Assembly: GCF_003668045.3 (NCBI RefSeq)
Contig: NW_023276807.1
Location: 222,479,892-222,543,891 of the forward strand
Direction of reading: 5' to 3'
DNA length: 64,000 bases
Source: Cricetulus griseus
Lineage: Eukaryota > Chordata > Mammalia > Rodentia > Cricetidae
A model generated the notes under the pieces. The model ran no database searches and had not been told where the DNA came from. It was given only the letters and a program-made list of their open reading frames with translations. The position numbers and the translations under genes were made by a program. This document shows, in pieces, positions 1 through 11,741 of the stretch. Numbering within the stretch: position 1 is the first letter of the stretch; each line of letters opens with the position of its first letter.

Positions 1-861
1 ACTGGGTAGGACATTTTGTGAGTATCAAGCATCTGCAAAGTCAAGTTCACTTAAGTGGATGGAAACAAAACTCAAAAGGCAATAAAACCCTTCAGTTTAA
101 AATAATCAGCAGTGTTGTTTGGCAGCAACGGAGTCGCTGTTCCCAGCCTGAGCAGGGTGCTGAGGACTACCGCCCAGTTGCTTTGGAGTTTGGTATGTCT
201 ACACTTGTATGTGATGTGATGACTAAATTTTCCTATCACTTTCTTCTTTTAATATGACTGGAAACTTAAATTCAGACAGCATGCCTGACAGTATTTAATG
301 TCAACTTTATGAAATGCATAATTTATCTATTAAGCCTGACTCCGTTCTTTTAGCCATCTGTTGGGGTACGTCATTTTCATGACGTGAAATCAAAGTCTTC
401 ATTTATTTAAAAACATGAGAAATAAACACCATAGCTGATGACTGCCTTTCAGTTATAAATTATCATTAAAAAATCCTATCATTGTATTTACAAGTGCTAT
501 GGATTCTTAATACAAATACAAAGAGGACTAGGGGTCACAACTGTCATGATCACATAGGGGCTCCTCATTCAACTCACAGAGGCGCCCCAGCATAGTTTCC
601 TTGTCTATCCATCTCCACCAGCATGAACACACTCCCAGCATTCTGTGACCCGCATGTTTTCATTTCAATGCCATGAATATTCTGATAATATAGTTATAAT
701 GCCATCAAAATAAAATTGTAAAGGTAGAACTCCATAAAGAACTCATAGACCCCAATCTGGTGTTTGGGGGTCCCAGGAGATGGCTAGATGTACTTTGAAG
801 AGGATGGCATATGGCAAGGATCCTCTCCACCTCGGAAGCTCTCTTGAATGCAAATCAATGA
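1..861. other. Unique non-coding stretch, nothing recognised
   Basis: AT-rich single-copy-looking DNA. I see no SINE, LTR or L1 signature and no spliced-exon pattern. The short open frame near the left edge lacks any family signature. Confidence 0.6.
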
Positions 862-1134
862 TGGGAGTGGGGAAGTGGTTACTCAGCACAGCATTTGCCT
901 CACAAGTATGAGGATCAGAGTTCCATTCTCAGAACTCGTGTGCTTGTAATCCCAGCTATGCTGAAATGGGAAGGAGGTGGAGATAGCCAGACCCCTAGAA
1001 GTGTGCTGGCTGGCTCACCTAGCCAACAAGGCAAAGCTCGAGGATAATGAGAGACCATGTGTTAAACCAAAGGGGGAAGGTGCCTGAGGAATAACATCCC
1101 AAATTGTGCACTGGTACATATATAGTGCATGTGG

Positions 1135-1214
<80 letters not shown>
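862..1214 (+). repeat. B4 SINE with (CA)n tail
   Basis: The left part follows a tRNA-derived head (gggagtggggaagtggtta), then a B1-like part with 'cttgtaatcccagc', then 'gagagaccatg' and a CA-rich 3' tail. This ID-plus-B1 fusion is the known architecture of rodent B4. It is diverged, so old. Confidence 0.75.
1134..1213. repeat. (CA)n microsatellite
   Basis: About 80 bases of CA dinucleotides with two single-base interruptions (CAAA). It forms the 3' tail of the B4. Open frames on both strands here are low-complexity artefacts. Confidence 0.95.
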
Positions 1215-1215
<1 letters not shown>

Positions 1216-1224
1216 GAAAATCAG

Positions 1225-1385
1225 CTGGAAACATGGTGGTGGCACATGCCTTTAATCCCAGCACTTGGGAGGCAGAGGCCAGCCTGGTCTACAGGGAAGT
1301 TCCAGGACAGGCTCCAAAGCTACACAGAGAAACCCTGTCTCAAAAAACCAAAACCAAAACCAAAAACAAGAAGAAAGAAAATGAA
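1225..1385 (+). repeat. B1 SINE, internally deleted
   Basis: Typical B1 text: 'tttaatcccagcacttggg', 'gccagcctggtctacag', 'aaaccctgtctc', then an A-rich tail. About 25-30 bases are missing between 'gaggcagag' and 'gccagcctgg', where the consensus has the 'gcggatctctgtgagttc' block. B1 is 7SL-derived and Pol III transcribed; the deletion removes the usual B-box neighbourhood, so this copy is unlikely to be active. Confidence 0.85.
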
Positions 1386-2536
1386 AACAAAAATCAAAGA
1401 CAACTAGAGTGAACACCTCACAAGGTTGAGACAACTTACTGTACACCTCTCCTGTCTCTCATCCTTACACCTTCCTTATTCCCTGGAAGCCCAGAACCTG
1501 GTCTTCACAAAATCTGCTCTTGGAACAGAGCAGGGTCTTGGCCCTTCATTCAGACCATGGGTTTAATCCACACTGCTTCTTCCCGGGGCAGTTTTCAGTA
1601 TGGCTATGCTACGTGCTTCCTTGTCTTCCATTTCCAATCCCTCACACAGGTATTCCAGATATTAATAAATAAGTCCAGGGGAAAAATGTTTAGTGGGAAA
1701 AGAAAGAGAAGCTCAGGGGCACAGCAGGGAGGTGGTGAGCCCTCGGGACATTTCAACCCGAACATCTGGAGCCCGAATCACATGAGTGATGACAGCGAGA
1801 GTCGCACAATTATAAACTGCGCAGATTTGAAAATTGATCCTGAATCAAACAACCGCTAATTTTCCTGGTCCCCTCTGGCAATCATCCTTTCAAACTATTC
1901 AGGGCTTTAAAATATGAAAATAATGAACCCCTGGCAAACCCCCTCCTTGTCCTGTTCTTCCCCTTACACCAGCTTCCCTCCCTCCTCCTAGAGTCCCTTC
2001 TGGTTGGCTATCTATATTCAAATTACACACTCTAAGCTGCTCCCCCAAGAAGTTCAAGAAGAGTTTCCTCCCACAGTCGCTGCTAGCTGTAATTGCCTGC
2101 TGTATCTTTTGCTCTGTTTGGAATAAGTGTTGTTAGCTTTGCCACTTGGACTAACCCTCAGGAATGTGACCTGTCATTATAGAAACTTCTAAAAATATCT
2201 TGCACCTCACAGTTTCCGATTTGGTTTTGTGTAATTCCTCTTCAATATGTTTTATTTGAACCTGCTAACCTGCTCTGAAGGGGGTGGGCTGGGGAGATTG
2301 CTGGCATTGCCTGTCATTTGTTGTGTTTGCCTCCTATGAGAATGCAGGTCCCTGGGTAGTTGAATAAAAATGAGGAGGAAGAAATAAAGGGATGGCTTAT
2401 TGACACCCACATCTCCCTCCTGGTCTCCTGTGATTGTAGCTGAGAATTTGTTTCTCTGTCTTTTTTTTTCCAACTAGGGCACTTGTGGAAAGGCCACAGT
2501 TACTGAATAATATCCAGCATGCAATACTGTCTTTAT
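1386..2536. other. Unique non-coding stretch
   Basis: No repeat family recognised. A 100-codon open frame at 1557-1859 has no recognisable domain, no Kozak-like start and no splice context that I can support. The 2040-2240 part has mixed composition with no simple repeats and could be a conserved non-coding element, but this cannot be tested here. Confidence 0.4.
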
Positions 2537-2905
2537 CTGCTTCAAGATACTATAACAGAATTAACCAAGAGTGGGTATTGTGTGAACAGCAGAGGTTCAT
2601 GTCTCAGTTCTGGAGACAGGGAGGGACTTGGACTGAGGGGTCCACATGTGGCAGGGCCTTCCTGCTGTGTCACCACATGGTAGAAAGCAGGAGACAGAAA
2701 AAAAGCAGGGGGGTACTCAGTCCTTTATGAGAAAACTGTTCTCACCAGAAGTTCCCTTAATAATAGCGTTAACTCATTCACAAAGGATGGTTTCTCATGA
2801 CCTAGTGACCTCCTAGAGGTCCCACTCTCCAATAGTGTTGCACTGGGGACTAAGTGCTGTGGGGAGTGAGTTTAAGTCATAGCAAGCGACTACCTATCAA
2901 ACACC
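2537..2905 (-). repeat. MaLR LTR, MLT1/MST type
   Basis: Read from the plus strand it shows the reverse complement of an MLT1-type LTR: 'tactataacagaatta', 'ctcagttctggagac', 'catggtagaaagcagg', 'ctcatgacctagtgacctcc', 'ccaatagtgttgcactgggg'. MLT1-like LTRs are old mammalian ERVL-MaLR relics. Heavily diverged; borders approximate. Confidence 0.65.
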
Positions 2906-3108
2906 CCACAGGACCAGACCCCGCACGCACTGTCTGGTTAATACTATTGGTTTAGAAAAGCCTTTGTATCCCTAGTAGGTGCACCAGCTGTGCCTCCCTG
3001 ACTTGCACCAAGCTGAGGACTCAGCCATGTCTCACAAAGATCACCAGCAAGCTTCTGGAATCTGCCATGGAGCCCTGCCCTGGAGTTCTGGGCACTGATC
3101 TGCAGGCC

Positions 3109-3124
3109 TTTTTTTTTTTTTTTT
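3109..3124. repeat. Poly(T) run
   Basis: Sixteen consecutive T. No retroposon body is recognised directly beside it. Confidence 0.8.
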
Positions 3125-3246
3125 ACTGCTGTCTTCTCATTCAGATCCCTTCAAGGGGCGTTCACAGGGCAGAAGGGTACCAGTGCTTTCCTCTTTTATA
3201 GACATGCCCTAAGTATCTCAACATAGGCATGGGCTGAATGGACCAG

Positions 3247-3600
3247 TGTTGCTGGAATTTCTTGTTCCGACAGGTCCTGCCACTTCAGCCCCAAATAAAC
3301 ACACAGAGACGCTATATTAATTATTAAACAGTTAGCCCATGACTAGGGCTTCAAATTGGCTAGCTCTGTCTTAATTATTAACCCATTTCTATTAATCTAA
3401 GCATTTCCACGTGATCTTATCTTACCAGACAAGGGTCCAGACCTGTTACTCCTTCCTCCGCTACATGGCATCTCTCTCTGCCTACCTTTTCCAGAATTCT
3501 CCTCATCTCCTAGTCCCGCCTATCTCCCTGCCTCTATTGGCCAGTGTTTTATCCATCAACCAATAAGAAAAACATATATACGGAAGGACATCCCCCATCA
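3247..3600 (-). mobile_element. Solo LTR, class II-like rodent ERV
   Basis: A 354-bp block begins TGTTGCTGG and ends CCCCCATCA on the plus strand, so it has the TG...CA ends of an LTR in either orientation. On the minus strand it has 'ttggttgatggataaaac', 'ggaagagaattctgg'-like text, then 'attaatatagcgtctctgtg' and 'tttatttgggg'. That order (U3, then R/U5 with a TTTATT element) matches a common muroid LTR; a related copy lies at 12122-12452 in the other orientation. Flanking 6-mers gaccag/gactac match at 4 of 6 positions, a decayed TSD at best. The family name is not certain. Confidence 0.65.
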
Positions 3601-3639
3601 GACTACATCATGGAGGAAGAGCGAGTGGAGAATTGTTGA

Positions 3640-3808
3640 CTGATGGTCACAAGGCTCCAGTGAAGGAAGATGAATTCTGAAGATGGGTAGTGGTACTGGC
3701 CATAAAGCAGTGAAAGATTTATTTAGTTACACTGAGTGGTACACTTAAAAATGGTTACAATAGCAAATTTTACATCATGTGCACTTCACCACAGGTTTTA
3801 AAAATGTA
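3640..3808 (+). repeat. Ancient L1 3' end
   Basis: The text 'gtggtacacttaaaaatgg', 'acaatagcaaattttacatc' and 'cacttcaccacaggtttta' matches the 3' end of old mammalian L1M elements ('gtacacttaaaaatggtt ... attttaccacaat'). The fragment sits directly after the solo LTR, which probably inserted beside or into it. Confidence 0.6.
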
Positions 3809-4842
3809 TGCACCCACAGTATGATGGGTAAGATGCTGTCTGTGTCCTACAGGAGTTTACGATAGAGGCTGTAAATGGATGATCAGCTGGTTCCAATATG
3901 GTGTAAAAACAGAGTAGATGTTCCTAATGTCCTAAGATTGGGGATTTATATAGCAGTCAAATATCACAAGCAGGACTCACAGACTCGAGAGAATCCCACA
4001 AGGAGATTACATCAGGTGACATCGGTCACTACTCCATGCAACAACATTACAGGTGACATTTTCAAGAGATGTCAGACAGTTATCTGTGGTGCAGAGAGAA
4101 AGCATGCTGCCAACTCTGCAGCAAGTGTGGGCTGTGGGGAGAAAGCTTCTCTCTTCCCACAGGGCAAGGAGGGTGCTGCTCTCCTGAGTGCTATCAAAAT
4201 GCCTTAAAGAGCACCAGGTGTGTGCACTGGGAAAGCTGGCCAGCAGGACTGACCTAATCTCTAAAGTCCCATTGGATGTTTGCTGCCATCTTGTGAGTGA
4301 GGCAAGGAGGAAAGGCACCCTTGAGAGCTGTGACCAGACCCCTGAAACTTAGGGAATATGACAATACAGTGTTCATTGTTTCTTGTCCTAAGAGATTGCT
4401 GGCAGGAAGTCTTCTCTAACCATCGGAACCATCAGAGCTTGAAGGTAATGTGGTATCATGTGCCCAAGGAGAATGTGGAACAAATCCCACCTCCTCCCAG
4501 TCCTCAGAGAGTCAGTGGTGCCCGTGTCTGCAAGGGAAGAGACACAATGCTATATCCAGCCCAGGTGACTGACCATATGGAGGGACGTGTGTGAGTCCCA
4601 CTGGGAGACTTCTTGCCTTTGCACACAACGTCACTACACCTTGCACAGAGGGCATAAGACTTCCATCCCCACCACACTACTCAAGGCTGCTTAGTCATAA
4701 CCATTCTACAAGCAGTTATTTGCTCTCTCAGTTTCTCTGTTATTCTTTGTCATATCCTCCAAACCTGGGTCACGTAGCTGTTAGAACTCTTTTCTATTCT
4801 AATTCAGCCAAAGCAAGCTTTCATGGTTATATTCTGAGGCGG
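3809..4842. other. Unique non-coding stretch
   Basis: No repeat family recognised. Overlapping short open frames on both strands (60-130 codons) show no domain or codon pattern that argues for a gene. Confidence 0.5.
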
Positions 4843-4853
4843 CTTGCACATCC

Positions 4854-5041
4854 TTTTTTTTTTAAGATTTATTTATTTATTATTTATACACTGTTCCATC
4901 TGCATGTATGCCTGCATGCCAGAAGAGGATACCAGATCTCATTACAGATGGTTGTGAGCTACCATGTGGTTGCTGGGAATTGAACTCAGGACCCCTGGAA
5001 GAGCTGTCAGTGCTCTTAACCTCTGAGCCATCTCTCCAGTC
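4854..5041 (-). mobile_element. B2 SINE with target-site duplication
   Basis: The reverse complement shows the tRNA-like head 'ggagagatggctcagaggtt', 'aagagcactgacagctct', then 'ctcacaaccatctg' and 'atgagatctgg', ending in AAATAAATAAATC and a run of A. This is the full order of B2. An 11-bp direct repeat CTTGCACATCC flanks it at 4843-4853 and 5042-5052, so this is a clean retroposition event. B2 is transcribed by Pol III from internal A/B boxes. Confidence 0.9.
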
Positions 5042-5349
5042 CTTGCACATCCCTTTAAGCTCTGGGGTTATAAGAGTCACCATTAAGTATAGCATGTGGG
5101 GTTAAGGTTCAAGACATCTATTTCGGCTCGGAGGAGCAGTGAGCGCTTGTCTGGATGAAATCATTAAGAACTGTGGTCCTCACCATCACAGTTGTCAACA
5201 TGAATAGCTCATCTTTACTGAAAGTTTAAACCTGATGGCACTGATGCTGAATATTCTTAAGATAACATCTCTTATTTCTCAGAATGGTTGGCTCAGCATC
5301 AGAGACCCCAATGGAAGGGACTCTGGAGTCTTTCCTTGTGACACTCACA

Positions 5350-5460
5350 TATCCTCTTTCCCAGTTTAATGGTGACTATTTTATTAACTTCTTTTCATGA
5401 ATGGGGACATTTAGAGCCAGAGTGGTTGAATAACTTGGCAGAGGATTGTCCACATAAATT
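5350..5460 (+). repeat. Possible MIR SINE fragment
   Basis: 'gccagagtggttgaataact' followed by 'tggcagaggattg' resembles the MIR core 'cagagaggttaagtaacttg'. Very diverged. Confidence 0.35.
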
Positions 5461-5497
5461 GGGTAACTTTGCCCTTGAGCAGAAGGCATTGGCGTAA

Positions 5498-5860
5498 TGT
5501 GATACTTAATGTCCATTTTCACCTTTGTGGAATTTGGAGCCACCTAGGAGACACAGCCCTAAATGTGTCTTTGAGGACATTTCCAGAGAGGTTTAACCTT
5601 GCAGGGATACCCAAACTCAGTTCAGGTAGCACCAACACATAGGCTGGGTACCCATACTGAATAAAAAAAAAAAGGAAAAAGGAAGGAATCAGTTGAGTGC
5701 CTGGCATGGAGAGGTGAGGGGTCCCAGCCGCAGGCTGCTGCCTCTGTGAGCTCTGCCATACCCTTCCCACCAACATGCGCCAAGCCCTCTTAAACCGTGC
5801 ACCCAAACAAGTCCGTCTTCCCATAGTTGCTCTTGTTAAGTTTTGGGTGACAGTAATGAG
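5498..5860 (+). repeat. MaLR LTR, MT type (MTD/MTE-like)
   Basis: Starts 'tgtgatacttaatgtccatt', continues 'ggagccacctaggagacaca', 'gtctttgaggacatttcc', 'gctgggtacccatactgaat' and ends near 'ttttgggtgacagtaatg'. This is the full layout of an MT-family LTR, including the tail where the consensus reads 'aggtattttgtcacagcaa'. Confidence 0.75.
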
Positions 5861-6242
5861 TATCCAGTATCCACAGCATCCTTGAAACTGAAAAGAGGGG
5901 GCAGTTTAGGAACAAATACAAAATGCTACATCTAAATCCAGAGTTAACAGCATTAATTGAGGAAGGCCGTTCTACTTACTTCCCCAACTGAATTTCAGAC
6001 ACTTCTAGAAGATTCTCTGGGAAAGGAATTTGCTCCTCCGGTTGGAAACACACAAACATTAGAATAGACATGCAACATTAGGCATTAGGGAAGCCAAAGG
6101 TTTAAGAGACTGTATTCAAAATATATGTGTGATGCCAACCTGCTTTACTTACAGGATAACATTTGAAGAACTGACGGTGCCCAGTATGAGGCAGAAGGGC
6201 CAAAAGTTACACATGGGCAACTTATCCAGATCCTGTCAAAAA
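5861..6242. other. Unique non-coding stretch
   Basis: AT-rich, no recognised repeat or exon. Confidence 0.5.
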
Positions 6243-6325
6243 GGGCTGGAGATATGGTTCGTGGTAGACCACTTGCTCAGCATCACTATGGCCCCATTCA
6301 CACACTCAGAACTGAAACAAAAGAC
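6243..6325 (+). repeat. ID-type SINE
   Basis: 'gggctggagatatggttcgt' with 'ggtagaccacttgctcag' follows the BC1/ID head 'ggggatttagctcagtggtagagcgcttgc', then an A-rich tail. Diverged copy. Confidence 0.55.
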
Positions 6326-6801
6326 CAAGCATAATGATGGGAAGCAAAATGCTCTTATTTCTCAGTGGGGTCTGATAAGGGATAACATGACAGAAGGATT
6401 TGCAAATTTCAGTTTAGTCGTTGTGTCCTAAAATAGTATTTTGTTCACTAGAATAGCCAACAAGAAAAAGAGGCAGTGTCATAATCTAACTGGGTACAGG
6501 AAGTTTTAGAAAAGCTTAAATGTTGACACTTAGATTTTTCATAGTTCACATTGAGGTCATCATGCCAATTAAATAATAGTGAGATTCTGAATACTTGACC
6601 TGCCTACTTTAGAGAAACCATGGGAATAATTGTACTAATAACTGGATAACCATTGAGTGGTTTCTATGATTGACATATATTTATATATATAGACATGTGT
6701 GATATAATATATGTCTTAAATTGATCTAGTGCCCCAAAAGAAAGCCCCAAAAGGGAGCTAGCATTATTCTTTTTACTCCCATCTCACAAATAGGATAACT
6801 G
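6326..6801. other. AT-rich unique stretch
   Basis: Includes an imperfect AT tract near 6665-6715. No gene or repeat family recognised. Confidence 0.5.
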
Positions 6802-7150
6802 AATGTAATAGTCAGATTTCTGTTATTGTAACACATATCTAAAATTAACCACATTCAAGGAGAAAAGGGTTACCTGGCTCAGAGCTTCAGGTTACGCTGC
6901 TTGGCCTTGGAACTGGAAACAGAGCAGCACTCAGGATGAGAAGCACATAGTGGAGGAAGATGCTCACATCATGGCAGTCAAGATTCAAAAAGAAAGAAGT
7001 GAAGGCACTGACCTCTCTCTATTCCCTTTGAGGGCATGCCCACATTGACTTAACTTCCTCTCCTTAGGCTCCATATCCTAGAATCCACCAATCTTCCAAT
7101 AGCATTGTGGCTGTTCTGGAGACCATCTAAGATTCCAAACGTATCACTGA
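6802..7150 (-). repeat. MaLR LTR (MT/MLT1-like)
   Basis: Reads as a reverse complement: 'tctgttattgtaacacatat', 'gagaaaagggttacctggct', 'catcatggcagtcaag', 'agggcatgcccacattgact'. The order (tail end first, then the 'catggcag' block, then the 'gcatgccc' block) fits MaLR LTRs. Borders approximate. Confidence 0.55.
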
Positions 7151-7250
7151 GGTTCCTAACCTGAGATAAGCCAACTAGGAGACAAGACTCACATTCAGCA
7201 AGTTGGATCCCAAGCCCCAGTTCTTAACTACTTCTCCATAAGGTAAACTC

Positions 7251-7260
7251 GTGTGTGTGT

Positions 7261-7291
<31 letters not shown>
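7251..7291. repeat. (TG)n microsatellite
   Basis: About 20 GT units with one interruption (GTGTAT). Confidence 0.95.
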
Positions 7292-9089
7292 ACAAATTTT
7301 TCACATAGGACATCAAGAAAGCATTCCCACCACGAGTTTAACTCCCTCTCTTTAATTGTACCTGAAGTGTTAAATTGTACCTCTGTGATCAAACATGGCC
7401 TCTATGAAACTTGGCAACCTCTAAATACAGGCGCCTAAGGCTCTCCAAAAAGTTAAAATCACTGCACAAATGTTGGTATTACTAATTTTACTGGCTTGAA
7501 ATACCATTCTTTTAAAATAGTCCCTGAATAGATGATATTGATACCCCCAATTCAGGGCTGAGTTTTGCTCGTCCAAATAACATTCGGCATGAAGTGATGT
7601 TGGAACGCCTTACGTAATTTCTCCTAACCCTTCCAAAACCCAAAAATCTTACTCTATGATGTCAGCCAGAAAGATGATATTAGAGAGAAAAAAGGTTTTA
7701 TAACTATTTTTACTAAAAACAATAACTCTATCAAATCACCTATCATGTGAGGGTGAAGTGGCTTTCTCAAATTAAATACATCATTCAAGAACAGAGTCTC
7801 ACAATGATGGTGTGCAGAGGAAAACATGATGTCTCCCAAGAATGCTCTCCAGCAGGGTTTCCAACATGGTGCTTCATGCAAGAATCAAGATGGTAACGGG
7901 ATGCAGCTTCTATCAGAGAACTACAGTCCCACCCAACAGTGTTATTTCTCAACATTTTTCTCTTTTAAAAGTTCACAATGCTTTAATATACTGATCCCAG
8001 ACATTTACCACAAGTGGATCCATTTTATGTTAAACTCTAGAGTGGTACCATCCTTCCTTTTAGGTACCTCTTGGCAAACAGTTGGCAGAATGCTATACTC
8101 AGAGTCAGAGCTGTAAGCTGACCTGGTGAACTTTCACCCCACCCCCATGCCCCAACATTAATATCCTGAGCTACAGGACAACGAATGATGCTTGTGTTAG
8201 AAACTGCCAGGACAAAGGTCAGCTGGTGAGGAATGTCCCCAGGACCCTGCTCAGCCAGCTCAGTGGGGCTGATGCAGAAGGGCGTGATGAGAACCAAGAC
8301 TGAAGGCTGCAACTGTTGGAGCCCTGTTATCCGAGCCAATGTAAACACTGAACCACAAATACTTCCCCTTCCTCCTCCAGGATCCAAATGTCAATTGCTT
8401 CCAGCTTCAAAGTTCGGAATCTCCACCACACCTCCCTTTGATTCAAGCTTGCTTGGAAAGAGAACAACAGGCCTGACTCCATCTGTGTGGTAGAAGTCTG
8501 CTAGCTGAGTAATTAGAAGATGCAAGGCCTGCCCCAAACCTGGATCTCTAATTCACCCTGGAGAAAAAACCTGGCCATCTACCAAGCGACCACACAAACA
8601 ATAGGTCAACCTCTCAAAAGGCCATCCTCTAGGTGGGTGGGACCCAAGGCAAGCTTTCCGGGATGGCTTATGGGGTGCAAAGGATGCCAGAGTGCCGAGC
8701 CTCATGGCCACTGGTAGAAGGCCTCCACCTGGGAACTGGGCTAAAGAGTAGAGGAGTGTGTCAGCTTTTCCTTGATCTTCCTATAGGCACATTCTTTGGG
8801 CCGACAACCCTGAACCATATTTTACCACCCCTTTTATTAGCAAACATATCCCAGCCCTTCAGTGTAAAAGCAGCTGACCTAACGATCTGCTGCGAGCAGT
8901 CTGCCAAGTGTTCAGGCCGCTCTAAGTGCTTTTTGGCATTGGTATAAATGCTCCGAACAAATATTTTTGGTCATCTATATGAGCCTGCATCATGTGACTC
9001 TTCCTGGGAAGACGTAAAGAGACATCTACTCATGCCAGATACAGCACTGATGGACTAAAGAAAGGATCCCATCCAGGCCCAGCTTAGAG
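7292..9089. other. Unique non-coding stretch, about 1.8 kb
   Basis: The longest repeat-free block of the left third. Several open frames of 65-116 codons overlap on both strands without domain content. No promoter, exon or RNA gene that I can support. Confidence 0.5.
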
Positions 9090-9250
9090 AACCAGTGAGT
9101 TTATTGGGGTGTCTTATAGAAACATGGGTGACTGTTGGGTAGCTCCATCACCAAAACACCCTACTCCCAGTATAGATGACTCATGAGAGCTGCACGGAGG
9201 AGTCCCAACCCCCAGCCACCTTACACCCTATATATACTTCAGCAACCCCC
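9090..9250. repeat. Unnamed dispersed repeat, copy 1
   Basis: Shares 'acatgggtgact', 'agctccatcaccaaaa', 'atgactcatgagagctgca' and 'cagcaaccccc' in the same order with 52938-53100. I recognise it as dispersed but cannot name the family. Confidence 0.5.
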
Positions 9251-9537
9251 CTCTCACCCCGAGAGACCCTGGGGAACTGAGGTAGGATTGTGTTCAGGGG
9301 AGATTATGGAGAGGGAGAAAGGTGAGGTGACTGGACTCTAAGGCGAGGGTCTAATAAGGCTCCCCTCTCATCCTCAGCGAGGGAATGCTGACAGCCTCAG
9401 AACCATTACTACAGACCTAGCCATGATTGCCAGGCCCCGTTTATTACATTGCCATGCCTTCACAGTCCTTGGTGGGTCACTGTAATTACTCTTTCATGAT
9501 GACTCTGGTCCTCTTCTGTCCTGAGGACACGGCCCCA

Positions 9538-9870
9538 GCCTGTTTTCTGTTACTATAACAATATATACAAAGCAGGGTAATTTTCAAAGAGGAATAGTTT
9601 AATTTTCAGTTTAGGAGGTCAAATATCCAAAAAGCGTGGTCCTGGCCTTGAGAAGGGCTCCCTTGGTTGTTGTTTGCAATGGTGAATGTTCTTGCAGCCG
9701 AGTACAGGAAGAGAGAGATGTCAGAGGACAAGACATGAAGTCAGGGTCAGTCAGGGTTCAGGCTTGCTCTTCTATAATCACATTCCTGTGAGAACCAACC
9801 AGGGTCCCATGAGAACTACACCGATTTCTCCTGAGGACAGTGCCTTCTCCCCACCTCAGCAACTCTAACC
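9538..9870 (-). repeat. MaLR LTR, MLT1-like
   Basis: Reverse-complement MaLR order: 'ttctgttactataacaatat', 'ggaatagtttaattttcagt', then 'ggagaaggcactgtcc' on the minus strand. Borders approximate. Confidence 0.5.
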
Positions 9871-9898
9871 AGCCTACCTATTAAAGGTCCCCAACATT

Positions 9899-10103
9899 AC
9901 TCTATTTATGTGTATGGATGTTTTATCTGCATGTGTGTCTGTATACCACATTTGCACAATGCCCATGGAGGCCAGGAGGAGATGTCAGGTCCCCTGGGCC
10001 TCCTGGAGTCACAGATAGTTGTGAGTCACCACGAGGGTGCTGAGAATGGAAGTCGACTAATTACTTGGAAGTCAGCTGCTCTAACCACTGAGCAATCTCA
10101 TCT
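9899..10103 (-). repeat. B3/B2-type SINE
   Basis: The minus strand reads 'gagattgctcagtggttaga' at its head, followed by the 'gtgactcacaactatctgtg' block and 'ggcctccatgggcatt'. Old copy; the A-tail has decayed. Confidence 0.75.
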
Positions 10104-10194
10104 TTTATGCATTTGAAGAGTTGTAATACTTAAGTCCAGCAATTGCCTTTGGCTGGCTAAGATACCCTTCTCCAACCTTACTCCAGCAACCGTG

Positions 10195-10480
10195 ACTCCA
10201 GCTCTACACCCTAAAAGACAGCCAGGATGACTTTTTAGGTGCATTCTAGCTAGGTCTGAACAACTCCCCCATGCTTTCTGTGGCACTGGTTTTGTGCTGG
10301 TGGAGGAGGGGAACATGGAAGCAGAATCCTTTAAATACCAAGTTGGGTATCCCCAGCCTCATTCCGGTGGCGATGTCCATCTCCCCAACATGCCCAGTCC
10401 ACCCTTGTCCCCAAGCCTGCCTTGCTTCGCCTTGCTCTGATTCCGGCCTCATATCCATAACGGGATTTTTGTTGTTTTTC
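10195..10480. repeat. Possible L2 fragment
   Basis: 'gccaggatgactttttagg' and 'catatccataacgggat' vaguely follow an inverted L2 3' half. Very weak. Confidence 0.25.
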
Positions 10481-10847
10481 CCTCTCCCAGGCCATATTTT
10501 CGTGATACATAATTTCCCTCGGGTTCATAGGTTGGAATCTGACCTCTGTTTTCACAGGGCTCTGTTCCTGGCAAGGAAGAGTGGGTTTTTTGTGAGAGCA
10601 ACTTGGGACTCATCGACACTGCGCTGATCCTTCCGGGCACCGGTGCTGACCCACACACTAGCGCCCCACAATTCCCTTCATTTTCACAAGTGAGAAAGTG
10701 CCTGGTCACAGCCTCTTTAGGATTCACAGGCGAATGAGACATGTCTGGAGGGGAGGGGACGGAGGCTGTGGGGTCTGAGGTGGTGTTGGTTCCAAGTCTG
10801 TTTAATCACGAACTTGCAGAGTGTGGAGGGAAGGAATGCTGCGCCCT

Positions 10848-10910
10848 CGATTTCCTCATCTGTGGAGGGGGAAGATAGGGTCTTCAGGAGCTGTTGGGAT
10901 AGCTGTTCTT
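10848..10910 (+). repeat. Possible MIR fragment
   Basis: 'gatttcctcatctgtgga' followed by a GGGGAAGATAGGG block matches the MIR 'tttcctcatctgtaaaatgg' segment. Confidence 0.35.
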
Positions 10911-10989
10911 GTCACGCATATTTGTCTGTGCCTGGGTCCTCTCTCAGGACCAAAACCTTTTCAGACTTGTTCCCAATTCAGAGCCTACT

Positions 10990-11200
10990 CTAACTCTCAC
11001 TGTTGAGGCTTCGATTTACATACCATTTCCATATCCCCCAAGAAGCCCTCTCCACCCACCCCTCACCGCAACGCATCCAACTCCCATTTTTGCATGTCCA
11101 GGGGAGTCTACGTGTTTCCACATTTTATTCCCATTTCTTTGCCTTTTCCTTTTTGTCCTGCCCTGCCTGGAATGTCCTATCACAGTGTTCTTCCTGGTTC
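10990..11200. repeat. Possible inverted L2 fragment
   Basis: 'gccctgcctggaatgtcc' resembles the inverted L2 phrase 'ctgcctggaacgctcttcc'. Pyrimidine-rich surroundings. Low confidence. Confidence 0.3.
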
Positions 11201-11691
11201 CTTAGGCTTTTCGTGTGGTGATGGTTTCTCAGACTTTCCTTGTTTTTTTCATGACCTTGACAGCTTTGAAGGTGTTGGTTCAAATAGTTTATAGACCATT
11301 CTTTAATTTACATTATGTCTGATGCATTTATCCAGAGGAAGTTATGGGTGTGGGAAAAGGATCTCATCACACCTCCTCACGGGTTCACCTGTCAATCTGA
11401 CCTGTCCATATTGAAGTTGACCTTGGCCATCTGTCCAGGGCAGCTTTCCCCAGGTTTCTCAGCTTTTCCCTTCCTTATGCTGTTCTCTTCAGCAAATTAG
11501 TCACCATGCACAGCCGATGCTTAGAGGATCAGGAGGTAAGCTCCTTGAGTAGGATGCTTCTGCAGAAAGAGCTGGAAAATGTCTACATGGGATAATTTTC
11601 TTCTGTTTATTAATTTATATAATTTGGGGCTATGAAGTATTTATATTTTAGAGATTTGGCTCTTGTATTCCTTTAGGATACAATCAGCTGT

Positions 11692-11740
<49 letters not shown>
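11692..11740. repeat. (TG)n microsatellite
   Basis: About 24 perfect GT units. Confidence 0.95.

Positions 11741-11741
<1 letters not shown>

Noticed and set aside
1557..1859. 100-codon frame as a small gene
   Set aside because: No family signature, no Kozak-like context and no splicing evidence.
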